Source: Reticulitermes lucifugus (taxonomy: Eukaryota > Arthropoda > Insecta > Blattodea > Rhinotermitidae). From it: a DNA stretch of 27,018 bases. Both the position numbers and the translations under genes were made by a program. The notes beneath the pieces are model-generated. The model was not told where the DNA came from, ran no database searches, and saw nothing but the letters and a program-made list of their open reading frames with translations. Shown piece by piece: positions 1 to 9,904 of this stretch; positions within the stretch are counted from its first letter, which is position 1; the number at the start of each line of letters is the position of its first letter. The stretch spans positions 2,528-29,545 of the forward strand of contig JAKCWW010007175.1 of assembly GCA_026260175.1 (NCBI GenBank), in the 5' to 3' direction.

Positions 1-63
1 GTGAAGCCTCGAATAATGAGGCGGCCTAGGCCCCCAAGGGGCTGTCGAGTCATTGAAAAAAAA
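1..63 (+). mobile_element. 3' tail of a tRNA-derived SINE (family A, copy 1), cut by window edge
   Basis: Only the last ~60 bp of the element lie in the window. The stretch at 6-45 aligns with the 3' end of the SINE at 12828-13090 (read on minus) and, more weakly, of the SINE at 25190-25454. The shared order is CCTC, a short loop, GAGG, then GGC/CCTAGG-like bases, then a GGGGCTGT-type segment and an A-rich tail (54-62). Two small hairpins can be drawn: CCTC/GAGG at 8-22, and GCCCC/GGGGC around 30-43. The tRNA-like head and Pol III boxes would lie upstream of base 1. Family membership is inferred from similarity by eye. Confidence 0.6.
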
Positions 64-1087
64 AGATTATCAGTTTCTAAGCTTCTGTATCATCTCTAAA
101 CGAAGAAAGCAATCGAGGCATATATTAATATAGTTTGGGGGCATTTTTATAAATTCAGTGATGAAAAACATGCAAGGCTTTTGGATAGCCGATGTTTTGA
201 ATGTGAGGCCTTCGAAATATGAAATAAAAGTGCTTAGTCCTCGACCATGGCGTTTGACTTCTATTTAAAGACTCTCTTTCAGATACATATGTCTAGAAAT
301 TTATTTCATATGCCTACGTTTGGTAATGTCGAATATGAATGACTTTGAATGATATCCTATAAATTACGTGGAAGTAGTAGGCCGTTACGTGTTTTAAGAT
401 ACTCTCAGGCGGAAAAATCACCACAGTGCCTCAGCACACTATATCAGAGGCAGGTTTGAGAATCAAATGAGGAATTCCCTGAATCCAAAGCACGCTGCCT
501 GACTGTTAGGTTCTGTTATGTTCTGCGGAAGTGACAGTGATGTCTGTGCTTCATACGATGATCCTTACGGAAATTCACCATTTCTGGACATCAATGCAGT
601 GTATATGAGTCGTGACAGTGCGTAATTAGTGATGAAAGCCTGAGCCAATACAAAGAAAGAGGGTGTAATACTGGCATACTGAGAGCGTTGATTCAGTTGA
701 CCACAACTGTGGGCACACTAGACCTGAATTAAAGCCTTTACATGCAGAATCCAGCCAACATTTTAATCAGGACGTGAGGGGATTCACAAAGTGACCACGA
801 ATTCAAACATTGGCCACCGCAGAGTACAGGGTGGCTATGACCAACTGCAACAAGTTCCAAGCTCCGCGACTCTGCAGTATAGAACTGTGCCATTTGTGGG
901 GAGCAACGACGTGCAAGTAGGGAGATACGGAAATGCATATGAATCGAAACTTATGAATGAAAGGAGGAATGAATCTGTCCTTGGCATTATACATGGTTTA
1001 CATTGTTTTACCACGCAATCTGGTAATGCTTACCAACATCCGTAGATTCTTAGGGATAAAATATTCTTCACCATTCAAAATTTTCTA
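64..1087. other. Gene-free AT-rich stretch, nothing recognised
   Basis: Short open frames occur here on both strands (for example 791-1045 plus and 803-994 minus). They overlap each other in opposite orientations, show no known domain and no low-complexity coding bias, and look like chance frames. No repeat or RNA gene was recognised. Confidence 0.5.
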
Positions 1088-1380
1088 TTCTTTATAAGTT
1101 TGGTTCTTAGAAAAGTCTCTATTAACTTACATCGTTTTCTATTCCTTTTCTTCCTCCCTGCTCTTTGTCTTATTACATTATTTTCTTCTTTCTTTTTTCT
1201 CTGTTCTCTCGCTCTTGCCTACACCCTCAACCGTACACATTTAACATTTTCTTTCCTTTTTAATTTCGCTATGACTACTTTGCTTCCTTTTATTTCTTTC
1301 TTCCCTCCTTTTCTCCACTACTTTCGTCCCTTGTTTTATCTGTCCTTCTTTCCTTATTTCCTTCCGTCCTTCCTTCTTGA
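1088..1380 (+). repeat. Pyrimidine-rich (T/C) low-complexity tract
   Basis: About 290 bp with runs such as TTCCTTTTCTTCC and TCCTTCCTTATTTCCTTCC, a degenerate (TTCC/TTTC) simple sequence. The open frame across it (1100-1396) translates to a Phe/Leu-rich hydrophobic string. That is the expected artefact of a poly-pyrimidine tract and not evidence of a membrane protein. Confidence 0.75.
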
Positions 1381-2198
1381 ATTTGAAAAGCCTTAGTACA
1401 TGCTACTAATGCAAAAATGCTTTATAAGTAGGTCGGTTATTTTGCGTGTACTTCGGATGAACCCCCTTCATTCCGTCGCCAGATGTGTAATTGTTTACAC
1501 ACACTTCGTTTTATACTGAATTTCTAAGTAAGCTGATAAGCTATCTCCATAGAGTATTTCACACGCTCAGCGCCCAGTGGTTAATTAGTGACATGTACAA
1601 AACCAGAGCTGAATATACATTTAGCACTGCAACCGTCTTCCCTCATACGAGTATCATAAGAAAACTTTCTTCAATAAAAGTGTATATTTCCATAAGATCT
1701 ACACCAAAAATATTTCAGTACTCTATATCAGTGACTCCCGTAGCGCACCAACCACAATACTTTACGTAACTTCTCTGATGGTTTAATTGTTGATACAGTA
1801 TTAAAATGCATGCGGTTTGTTCAAATTAAACACTTTCGTTGTGCTTCAAGAGGAAGCGTGCGTGAAACAGCAAAAGTCATCCACGATCTGTGCAACGGAA
1901 CGGGCGCGCTAGAGTGAACGAAACAGCGCGACTCAGCTAAACACCGCCGTATCGCTTGGAAAATCCGTCCAAGTTGGATGAACACGGACATCAAGGTCAC
2001 CGTGGTGCAGTCGTGTCCGCAGCAGACGAGATCCATCGGTTTAGGCGTCAGTGGGTTGTTTGTTGCTTGTCCCAGAACAATTCCGAATAAGCTGCACTGG
2101 GAAAAGCCTCGTATAAAGATGGAGTGACATTTTGTGGTATGTTCAAAGTTCTAAAAAAATCTCTATATTGTTTCAAATGTAATATAGGGGCGCACACA
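1381..2198. other. Gene-free stretch, nothing recognised
   Basis: Mostly AT-rich. A patch at about 1840-2040 is richer in GC and is open on the minus strand for 71 codons. The translation has a few scattered Cys and His residues with no recognisable spacing, and I cannot assign it to a family. Confidence 0.45.
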
Positions 2199-2259
2199 CA
2201 CTGACACTGACACTGACACTGACACTGACACTGACACTGACACTGACACTGACACTGAA
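2199..2259 (+). repeat. (CACTGA)n hexanucleotide microsatellite, about 10 units
   Basis: A perfect or near-perfect CACTGA array preceded by a short CACACACA run. It is in frame with a minus-strand open frame (2163-2390) and there translates as alternating Val-Ser. The dipeptide run is a by-product of the six-base unit. The perfection suggests a young or length-variable array. Confidence 0.95.
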
Positions 2260-3221
2260 CTACTCCTTATACAGTGGCCTGGCAGTCTTACGTGTTCGGT
2301 GTTCAAATCGCACTTGAAGCAAGGAAACATATCTGCTTTCTTTCTTCCTCTGCATTTAGTGGCATTGCGAAAGGCCGATCCCTCATCCACGAATTAGCAC
2401 CAAATGTCCACAAACAGGATTTATAAACTAGAAAATTGGGAGGGCCTGGACAGTGGCGTCATTCCTATATACCTTTCCTAATTAAAGACGGAAAAAAACA
2501 TTTACCTGTTACCCTAAACAATTCAGGGACGGTCTCTGGATCCATGATACATTCTAATATACTTCTGAATCCTAGTTGCGCCCTTAAAACTGAAAAAAAT
2601 CATGTGGCATCTCCACTGCAAGCGTCTTTCTTATGAACTGATTACAAGGATCGTGCTACATTTGAATGAGACAGAGCACCCTCGGCGGTTCTCTTAAGCA
2701 TATTGCCTATTTGTTTGCATAATCCACTTGCTTAAAGTCACGTCGGCGGCACACAATACTGATTATAGTTGCACTCTGTTTAACTTAAGTTTCTCTGCTG
2801 CCTTTGAATACGATCCTTTCAGCACCTCCTCCTCCTGCCCCAATCTACGAGACAATTACAACATTTACTACCAGCGGTAACATTTCGAATTTCGAATCTT
2901 CTCAGTGCAGCGCAGAATTCTCTCCTACTCGTCTCACCACTCTCCCATAATCCTGCGCTTGGCAGCAGCCCTAATTGCGAAGAGGCCCAGCCACGGGGGA
3001 TGTGACCCGTGTTATTGGCCCCCTCCGTTTTCAACCCCCTCCAGTAATCTGGTACCAACACCGCGTCACTGTGAGAATACTGATACAAGAGCCAATGGCC
3101 TCACACCAAAATATGAAGCGATTTCATTGCGGTCGCAGAGACAAATTGTTGACAGGTGCTGATTACTGGTGTAAAGTGACGAGCTGGATTGTGTGAAGTA
3201 CTTGGCGACTTCGTAACAAAC
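2260..3221. other. Gene-free stretch, nothing recognised
   Basis: Around 2815-3165 composition becomes more GC-rich and frames of 73-89 codons are open on both strands. None has a recognisable domain, and the overlapping antisense frames argue for base composition and not selection. It could be an unrecognised dispersed repeat. Confidence 0.4.
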
Positions 3222-3393
3222 AGGAGATGAAGAACATTAGGTGGGAAATAGGGAAGCAAAAAGGCGCTCAGAAAGAAGGACGGAAACGGAGTAAAAGTAG
3301 AAAATGCTTAAAAAGTAATAAAGTACAGAAGGTAGAAATAAGAGAAAGAAACAAGAAAGAAATCTAGAAAGTAAGAAGGAAATAAAGTAGTAA
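3222..3393 (+). repeat. Purine-rich (A/G) low-complexity tract
   Basis: About 170 bp dominated by GAAA, GGAA and AAGAA words (for example GAGAAAGAAACAAGAAAG at about 3342). It has the mirror composition of the pyrimidine tract at 1088-1380, but I could not align the two beyond shared simple words. Confidence 0.7.
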
Positions 3394-4723
3394 TTAATAT
3401 TTGTTATTAATTACATGTGTTCTGCGTGGCGTCTATTTCATATCAACACTTCAAATTTTCATAAAAAAGCAACAATGTTTTGCACACTCTGGTGAGTTTC
3501 TGCAAGGTTTAGAAACTCAACAGAAGACATCGTCTGACAAACAACCGCCTTAAAAACATGCAAACTTGCATTTCCCACGCAGCGCGGCAACGCGCCAACA
3601 TCTGTGCCTTCAGCACAGTCTATGTGCAGCTAACCCAAAATAATATCTCGTAAACGTCACAACTTACCTTTAATGTTCCAAATTACTTTCAAATTCTAGA
3701 ACATTTACAGATTGTAAAAGCCATAAACATTTAAAATCTAAAGGGCGGATTCTATCTTGCAAAACATTACTCCTTAAAACTCTGTCATAATTCTCGTGCA
3801 CTAAATCACGAATTTAAACAATTTAAAGCGCACTCTCTTCTAACGTAAAAGCTAAGTTTTCTGAACTTTTAAAATATTTTACGTTTCCGCAAAATGTATA
3901 TATTTTATACTTTGTAAGTAATTTGGAATTGTAACAGATACATTGCTACGTAATTTACGAGACTGTGAAAGAAGCACTGACGACATCACGTGGTGCTGAA
4001 ATGCCTATGCTGATGTAGAATTCAGCAATGTGTAAATTTTCGATGGTTTTGTGAAACTTGAATAGTTAACTTTAATATTTTAAAGAACTTTTCGGAAGTT
4101 ACAAGTATTTTTTTAGTATAGCTTTCAGACTGATCGTACAGGCGCTTAGTTATTCACACAGAAGGCATATTTACGTTGACTTAGCTTGTACGATGTTCGC
4201 TACAGACAATCTTAGCTCGTTCATTGTCTGTCACAAAGTTCCTCGAGCTATGAGCGTCACTTACCCATGTTTAAGTCAGAAATGACTGAACTCAGAAGGC
4301 TTGAGGGAAGAAAGATGACTTTTGGCCCAGAGGTTCTGAATTTAGTTTAGAATCTTCTCTTTCTCATGCCACATCGCATTAATCCAAAACGTCTGACTCC
4401 GCCGGAGCTCATTCTAGCCTCGCGGGGGCTGTGCGTTTGCTTCTCATATGCACAAGTAAAGTGAGTTAAAGTAGGCAATGAATAACTTTGCTTCAATTAC
4501 ATTCACCACTAAATGTTAGTGGTGAGAACACTGATACCGCTAGGGTAGGTGTTCAAGAAGGTGAAATTATTCAGTTGCGCACTTATTTATGCTCTAAATA
4601 GACAGAACTGTATTTAACTAACAGATTTCACCCAATTCTCAGCAAGGTTTTACATATTACTATACTGCCATTTACCTGGTGTTAATAGCAGTCGCAGCCC
4701 TTGTTAATACATACTTATAACTC
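3394..4723. other. 1.3 kb AT-rich gene-free stretch
   Basis: There is no open frame of 60 codons or more on either strand and no repeat, tRNA-like or TE similarity that I can recognise. It is plain AT-rich intergenic DNA up to the (AAT)n array at 4724. Confidence 0.55.

Positions 4724-4768
<45 letters not shown>
4724..4768 (+). repeat. (AAT)n microsatellite at the 5' edge of RLE element A
   Basis: Fifteen TAA/AAT units without interruption. The retrotransposon-like sequence begins directly at its 3' edge. This is the layout expected for a Dong-type element that targets TAA repeats. Confidence 0.95.
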
Positions 4769-4771
<3 letters not shown>

Positions 4772-5165
4772 GTATGTGAACATGAAGATGTGACAGTGTT
4801 ATGGAATCAAGGGATACACACAGATACAGAAGTTACTGCAAATAGGCCAGATATAATAATTAAAAACAAAAAAGAGAAAACATGCGCACTGATAGATGTG
4901 GCAATACCAGCGGACAGAAATGCCACGAAAAAGGAAGTAGAAAAGAAACAAAAACACAAGAGCTTATGTATAGAGACATAACGAATGTGGAACATGAAAT
5001 TATGATTATACTGGTAATAATTGGAGCCACCGGAAGAGTAACAAATTGTTGAAAGAAAAATTGGTAAAGCCATACCAGGAAAACATTCAATAAATTTACT
5101 ACAAAAGGCAGCTATACTTGGAACATTATTACGTAATAAGGAAAGTACTGCAGCCTGAAGTTTAA
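4769..5165 (+). pseudogene. Broken RLE endonuclease C-terminus (copy A)
   Basis: The reading frame 4769-4978 carries a segment with Trp in TVLWNQ (about 4793), then the endonuclease signature: Arg 4844, Pro-Asp 4847-4852, fourteen residues, and Asp 4895 inside LIDVAIP. A Lys-rich helix follows (KKEVEKKQKHKSL). After 4978 the protein continues only through frameshifts. Pieces resembling RMWN, IIGATG and the C-terminal RKVLQ are found in other frames, ending at the probable natural stop TAA 5163-5165. The catalytic PD...D residues are present, but frameshifts make it non-functional. No start exists because the 5' part was never inserted. Confidence 0.75.
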
Positions 5166-5238
5166 AGCCTGGGCGGTGGGGATCACCATTGGTTCAAGAG
5201 AAGTACCAGGGAGAAAAGGCCTGTGACAAGGGACAACA
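4769..5238 (+). mobile_element. RLE-type non-LTR retrotransposon fragment, copy A (5'-truncated)
   Basis: This is the 3' end of an R4/Dong-like element. It codes for the C-terminal endonuclease part of ORF, then a short 3' UTR (from a stop at about 5163), and ends in a second (AAT)n array at 5239. The 5' end is lost: sequence begins inside the protein directly after (AAT)n. Having the target microsatellite on both sides suggests truncated insertion into a pre-existing (AAT)n tract. Placement in the RLE group follows from the PD-X14-D motif. The choice of the R4/Dong clade is inferred from the TAA context and remembered sequence likeness. Confidence 0.8.
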
Positions 5239-5239
5239 A

Positions 5240-5271
<32 letters not shown>
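5239..5271 (+). repeat. (AAT)n microsatellite between RLE copies A and B
   Basis: Eleven AAT units form the 3' tail of copy A and at the same time the 5' flank of copy B. It is translated as a poly-Tyr or poly-Leu run in chance minus-strand frames. Confidence 0.95.
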
Positions 5272-5273
<2 letters not shown>

Positions 5274-6011
5274 GTGAGTTAGAATAAATATCACGCAACA
5301 AAAATAATACAAACAGGAACACACAGCAAATGCAGGTTATGTTAACAGTTTGATGAGACAGTAGAACATATAACATCAGTAGACCCAATTTTGGCAAAAT
5401 AACAATACATAAAGAGACAAGATAGAGTGTGTGCTCAAATACACTTTAACATATACAAGGAAATAAGGGTGAAATTAGACAATGAACACTGGTTTGAGCA
5501 TGTACTAAAACTAGTAGAAACAAGTCTTGAAGGTAAGGTCACCATATTATGGAATCAACAAGTGCAAACCGACAGAAGCATTTATAACAATAAACCGGAC
5601 ATCATAATCCGTGATAATGAAGAAGGAACATGTATGTTAATAGATGTTGCAATTTAAGGAGACAGAAATGTGATCAAGAAAGAAGCCAAAAAGATTCTAA
5701 AATATAAAGACCTTAGAATAGAAATAAGCGCGTGTGGAATGCAAAAACAAACGACATACCAGTAAGAGCATGGGCAAATGGAACCATCTCAAAATCATTC
5801 AGAAACTACCTGAGTAACATACCGGTAAAGCACGTCATACTGGGCACTGCACACATACTTCGGAAAGTACTAATGTAAAGTACAAAGCATTCAAAATTGG
5901 AAATAACATTACAGGTACCATACATGGTAACCACAGAATAGCTGCAACACTATATACCCTAGAAACATGATTTGTTTCAGGTATATAGTTGTAAAGATCC
6001 TGCGTAAAGGC
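5272..6011 (+). mobile_element. RLE-type non-LTR retrotransposon fragment, copy B (5'-truncated)
   Basis: This fragment carries the zinc knuckle and RLE domain, ends its ORF at about 5878, has a ~130 bp 3' UTR (5879-6011) and terminates in (AAT)n. The 3' UTR aligns with 25038-25188, for example the shared words GGAAATAACATTACA and CCACAGAATAGCTGCAACA. That shows a family with a conserved 3' UTR. Its UTR and protein differ from copy A, so A and B are probably different subfamilies. It lies head-to-tail with A on the same strand. Confidence 0.85.
5283..5878 (+). pseudogene. Broken zinc-knuckle plus RLE endonuclease ORF (copy B)
   Basis: One frame runs from 5283 to about 5735 with three internal stops (5343, 5400, 5655), so the protein is easily followed. 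The CCHC knuckle is at 5331 (Cys), 5340 (Cys) and 5367 (His), with spacing C-X2-C-X8-H-X4-C. The fourth ligand position, 5382, reads Asp and not Cys. Next come the YIKR segment, an EHW helix, and TILWNQ. The RLE signature is Lys 5592, Pro-Asp 5595-5600, fourteen residues and Asp 5643. A frameshift after about 5735 puts RMWN-like and NGTISKS segments in other frames. The C-terminus GTAHILRKVLM ends at TAA near 5876. In life the domain would nick target DNA for target-primed reverse transcription. This copy cannot do so. Confidence 0.8.
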
Positions 6012-6032
6012 AATAATAATAATAATAATAAT
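6012..6032 (+). repeat. (AAT)n tail of RLE copy B
   Basis: Seven AAT units directly after the copy B 3' UTR. They are either the residual target repeat or the element's own tail. Confidence 0.9.
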
Positions 6033-6855
6033 ACATTTTCAATTACGATGATACACTACAGAATGCGCCGGCTCCACGCCCTTACATTATATTTCATTAA
6101 GACATATTTGAGTGTCACCCCCCCACCCCCCATCGATGTCAAAGTGTTGCAAAGGACTACTTCCCTTAAATTCGTCCGACTGTTAATGTTTCTTTTTCAC
6201 ATTTCTCATAATTCCAAGCATGGGACATGTCTCTCCATTATCAGTGTACTTAATTTCATTAATGTAACAGCACTGTGTGAAAAGTAAAATTTGAGAAGCT
6301 CTACGCAAGAGCACTGCCTACCTACAACATACAACGACCATATACTAAGAAAATGTATGGATGTCGAGGTATTAATGGACGGACGGAACGTTACACATTC
6401 TACTGTGATTTTACGATATGACGTAGGATATCAATCTGCCTCAGAAAGTAAAATTATCTGAACATGGTAATATAACAAGAATTGTACATTTCCGAAATGC
6501 GTTTTTTCACGACTTTTATTACGTCAAGTGTGTTTATCTTACTGTATGTGAAAGACCATCGACAAATCAGATATCACCATACAGACTACGTAAACACAAA
6601 TCATGTTTTTGACAAAACTAGCGTTTAGAACATGGGTTGTATTATGCTGCATGCAGGCATAAAATAATAAATTACTTTTCCTTAAGATTGCCCGATGACC
6701 CCCAAGGCAACTAAACAGCATTATCAGGAAGTGCAAACGTACCTTACTCTGTCTCATGTTTTGCTTAATGTACTGTACAAAATAACGGACATGTTTCCAA
6801 TTAAATTTATAAGAATTGAGTATTTCTTATAAATTTTTAGAGGATGAGCCACTTC
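6033..6855. other. Gene-free AT-rich stretch
   Basis: Holds a short poly-C run near 6119-6129 and chance frames (5967-6287 plus, 6539-6757 minus) without recognisable domains. Nothing else was identified. Confidence 0.45.
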
Positions 6856-6880
6856 TGTGTGTGTGTGTGTGTGTGTGTGT
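6856..6880 (+). repeat. (TG)n dinucleotide microsatellite
   Basis: About twelve uninterrupted TG units. Confidence 0.95.
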
Positions 6881-8449
6881 CTGGTAAAGCGAGAATTATG
6901 CTGGACCAGCAATATAACTGTCTTCACATGCTATTCGAAACCGTACGACATGTGCTACTAAATCAGCGTTGTAAAAGAATCTGAGAAGCAATCTACTTAC
7001 CAAGTATCCGAAATATCAGGTTACAAAATCTCACTTAATAACATATGTAAATGAGGACCGTATGTACGGCAGGACCAGCCTGGTCATCTATAATGTCACG
7101 ATTTATTTTCTGCTCGATTATCCAATTACCCATTCTATTTCTCAGCATTCATAATTTACTCTTGTGGACACTACTTCTATTTTATCCACCATTATCTGAG
7201 TTTCGCTTCTTCGCATTCATCTTCGTACTGACATAACCTTTTAAAATGTTAATAATTTATTGCTGATTGCTTCATTATAAAAGGAAATTCTCAAGGAGTT
7301 AATCATGTATCTTTTACAGCCTATTTTATTTATCAATTTTCATCTTCTATTTACAAAATGCCTTCCAGTTTTTAAATGTCGTGGCTTGCTTTACAGAGGT
7401 GTGCAATTAAATCCGCTCACAGAGTGTCCATTAAAAATCTGCGTGACACAGAGCATTTTCGTCGCATCGCTGGACTGCACTAAGCGTCGTTAATACTGTT
7501 TCCTCTTCAGAAGTTTTCAAGCTTGTCATGTTTGTGTATCTCAGGGCATTAAATTAGAAGGCACAACAATATACTCGCTCTATTCATACAATGTTAATGC
7601 CAACATGCACGGAAATCCCTCATTCAGTTTTTCAAAACCACGACGACAGGCATACGGCTATTCCAACATAATACATAGGCACATATTTCCTTTAAAACAT
7701 CAGGAAAGGTGGCTGCAAGGCGTCATATTCCGTAATGGTAGCTAGTTTTGGAGTAGAGAAGTTGTGTTTCATGCATAAAGTCATAGTGGAATTTCAAACA
7801 GAATTTCTATTGTCCGTTTGGTTTTTTAGGGATCAGTTCTACTGGAATCCCTTCCAAATAAAATGCAGGTGGTCGAGAGAATAAAGAGCATAGGATCAGC
7901 CCGCATACTATGTTACGGGCTCATTAACTTATAAAGGCGTTGCATGATGGCACCGTTCTGTATTTGTGCTTTGACCCAAGCACATGTCGTATAGAGACTT
8001 TTATTCCACATCAACAGCTGAAACTTTAATAATCAATTCATGAAACTCGTTGAAATACGAGCAGTAACTGGACTTCAGTGTCGTCAAGAATTACATAAGT
8101 CAGTTGATTATTCACGGTGATGGAAAAATGGCTTCGTAAATACGTAATTAAAACTTCTAAATTTGCGAACATAAAAGATGATTTTATAAATCTGTTAAGA
8201 ATTGAATAGCATATTAATAACTATATCGATATGTTTACATTTTTAAAAACATCGTAATGCAAATCATTTGCTAAGAAAAGTAAAAGCCACGCGGATCTGT
8301 GAATGAGACTCACTGTACCGTAACTTGTTAAAGAAGAAGAGAAAGAGAAAGAACATGGTATCGTTGGTGTTTCCAAACACAATAAGTTTCAGGTACAGGT
8401 GTCAGGTATAAACACAGGTTTCAGGTACAGTGCACTCGCAAAATTTAAT
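6881..8449. other. 1.6 kb AT-rich gene-free stretch
   Basis: Only short frames (61-62 codons at 7051 and 7305) without domains. A small internal duplication of the word CAGGT(A)TAAACACAGGTTTCAGGTACAG type occurs at about 8388-8432 (three GTTTCAGGTAC/GTGTCAGGTA-like words). No TE similarity was recognised until RLE copy C begins at about 8450. Confidence 0.45.
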
Positions 8450-9545
8450 ACTTGGCATCAATAGAGGAATAAAAGAAGTTAAACAGGGAAAAACATAGAA
8501 GTATCTTGGGGCTGAGAAAAGTGAAGGTATATAAAATTAACAAATAAAAGAAAGATTAAAAAAAGGAACAAACCGATAAATTAAAAATGATACTGAAATC
8601 ACAGTTGAATGCCAAGAATAAAATTACAGCAACTGGAACATTAGTCATCCTATTATTCAGATACACTTTTGGTATAATTAATTGGAGATTAGAAGAAATC
8701 CAAAAAAGTGATAAGAAAACTAGAATTATACTAAGAATGTATACAATGCATCACCCGAAACCTGACCTATATAGAATATATGTAAAAAAGGAAAGTAGGA
8801 AGAAGAGGCTTGTTACAAATTCACGCGACTTACAAAGCAGAGATAATCAATACTGCGGAATATCTAAACAGAAAATATAAAGAAGACCAATTTGTAAATA
8901 TTTTTAAGAGCCACAAAAACAATCAACCAAAAGAAAATTCAACAATTAAAACAGCATCAAAGTTTGCAGAAGAATTAAAAAACAAATTAAAGCAATGACA
9001 CAAAAGAGGAATGCAAACAACATACAAAAGCAGGATTAGGAAAGTACTTAAAGAACAACTTCGACAGCAAAGTAGTGCATGGACAGTACAGCTTATTAGT
9101 GAAGAAGATACGTTCCTACGGCTATCGCGGGGAGATCTGAAGGCAGAAACTAAAGTGAAATAACAGCAGCTCAAGATCAGGAGCAACAAAAATACTGAAA
9201 ACAGAAACAGCAAGTACAGACCACGCCAGCAACAGACCACATTATATCAGCGTGCCCAACATTGGCAAAAGAGCAATATATAAAGCGAAATGATAATGTG
9301 TGCTATAGAAAAGTAATTCTGGTACGAGCATATACCAAAATCTTTATAAAAATGTCATAAAAAGAAAGCTTTCTATGGAATCAAGAAGTGAAAACTAGCA
9401 GAACAATCCCTAACAATAAACCGAACATCATAATCCGTGATAACTACAAAGGAAAACGTTTGTTAGTAGAAACTGCATTTTAAGGAGATAGAAATGCGAT
9501 CGAGAAAGAAGCAGAAAATTTTTATACTACAGAAATTTAAATCTC
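8450..9545 (+). mobile_element. RLE-type non-LTR retrotransposon fragment, copy C
   Basis: This is the longest relic by coding content. It spans from a YLG-containing part near the end of the reverse transcriptase, through the post-RT region, to the zinc knuckle and the start of the endonuclease. It resembles copy B (ATKIL, LAKEQYIKR, NNKPNIIIRDN words). It ends within the endonuclease at about 9545 with neither 3' UTR nor an AAT tail, so its 3' end has been lost by deletion. The upstream limit is uncertain. Confidence 0.75.
8450..9545 (+). pseudogene. Broken RT-thumb / zinc-knuckle / RLE ORF (copy C)
   Basis: The first frame (8587 to about 8800) contains LNAKNKI, FGIINWRLEEIQ (Asn 8680) and MHHPKPD, the conserved block C-terminal to the RT in this group. 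A frameshift leads to a second frame, 8810-9163, with QIHATYKAEIINTAEYL and SEEDTFLRLSRGDLKAET, interrupted by a stop at 8996. A third frame from 9232 holds TDHIISACPTLAKEQ. The knuckle His (9238) and last Cys (9253) remain, but the first two Cys positions read Tyr and Arg, and a deletion lies between. The endonuclease signature reads Lys-Pro-Asn (9424, AAC) in place of Pro-Asp, with Glu in the downstream acidic position. It is catalytically dead on sequence alone. Confidence 0.75.
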
Positions 9546-9710
9546 TGTGAAATAAAGTAGTAAAATCCAACCGATTCGCAGATTGGCACCACACCGCAGA
9601 TCATCGGTGCCAGAAGACTTGGTTCAAACAGGTAGGCTATGTTACCAAACATCATCCGTTACAGATGTCAACATATTTGTTGTGCGTAACCGTGAGTACA
9701 GTTCGTAATT
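9546..9710. other. Short unassigned stretch followed by poly-C
   Basis: No recognisable element; it ends in a run of about ten C at 9712-9721. Confidence 0.4.
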
Positions 9711-9904
9711 GCCCCCCCCCCGCCAACTGCTGTTATTCCAGTGCTGTTGTCACTCGTTGTCACTTTCCACTACCACACCTTAAGGCACCGAACAAACTGC
9801 TGTTTTTACAACGCGATGTATGTAACCTTCGACTTTTTTTCATTGAAGGGCCCCGCAGCAGATGCTACGGACACACCGCAGCCTTGAAGGCATATTGTGA
9901 AACC
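9711..9904 (-). repeat. Probable repeat sequence attached to the 3' side of SINE B
   Basis: Read on the minus strand, the sequence continues from the SINE tail into GFHNMPSRLRCVRSICCG in one frame. In another frame it reads QGCGVSVASAAGPFNEKK, a string I recognise as recurring downstream of the MAQAVSRR repeat in cockroach ORFs. It reaches an A-run at about 9834-9841 (minus strand). Beyond that, to the C-run at 9712, the relation is uncertain. The extent rests on recall and not on alignment. Confidence 0.4.

Noticed and set aside
1100..1396. Hydrophobic small membrane protein (98 codons)
   Set aside because: The frame is a translation of a pyrimidine-rich low-complexity tract, where Phe, Leu and Ser are forced.
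2268..2320. tRNA-like SINE head after the hexanucleotide array (GGTGTTCAAATCGC)
   Set aside because: The B-box match is weak and there is no recognisable body or tail.
5112..5397. Minus-strand frames with poly-Tyr or poly-Leu runs
   Set aside because: They are the translation of the (AAT)n array between RLE copies A and B.
8923..9240. Minus-strand 105-codon hydrophobic, Cys/Leu-rich frame
   Set aside because: It is exactly antisense to the A-rich coding relic of RLE copy C, and the hydrophobicity follows from the composition.
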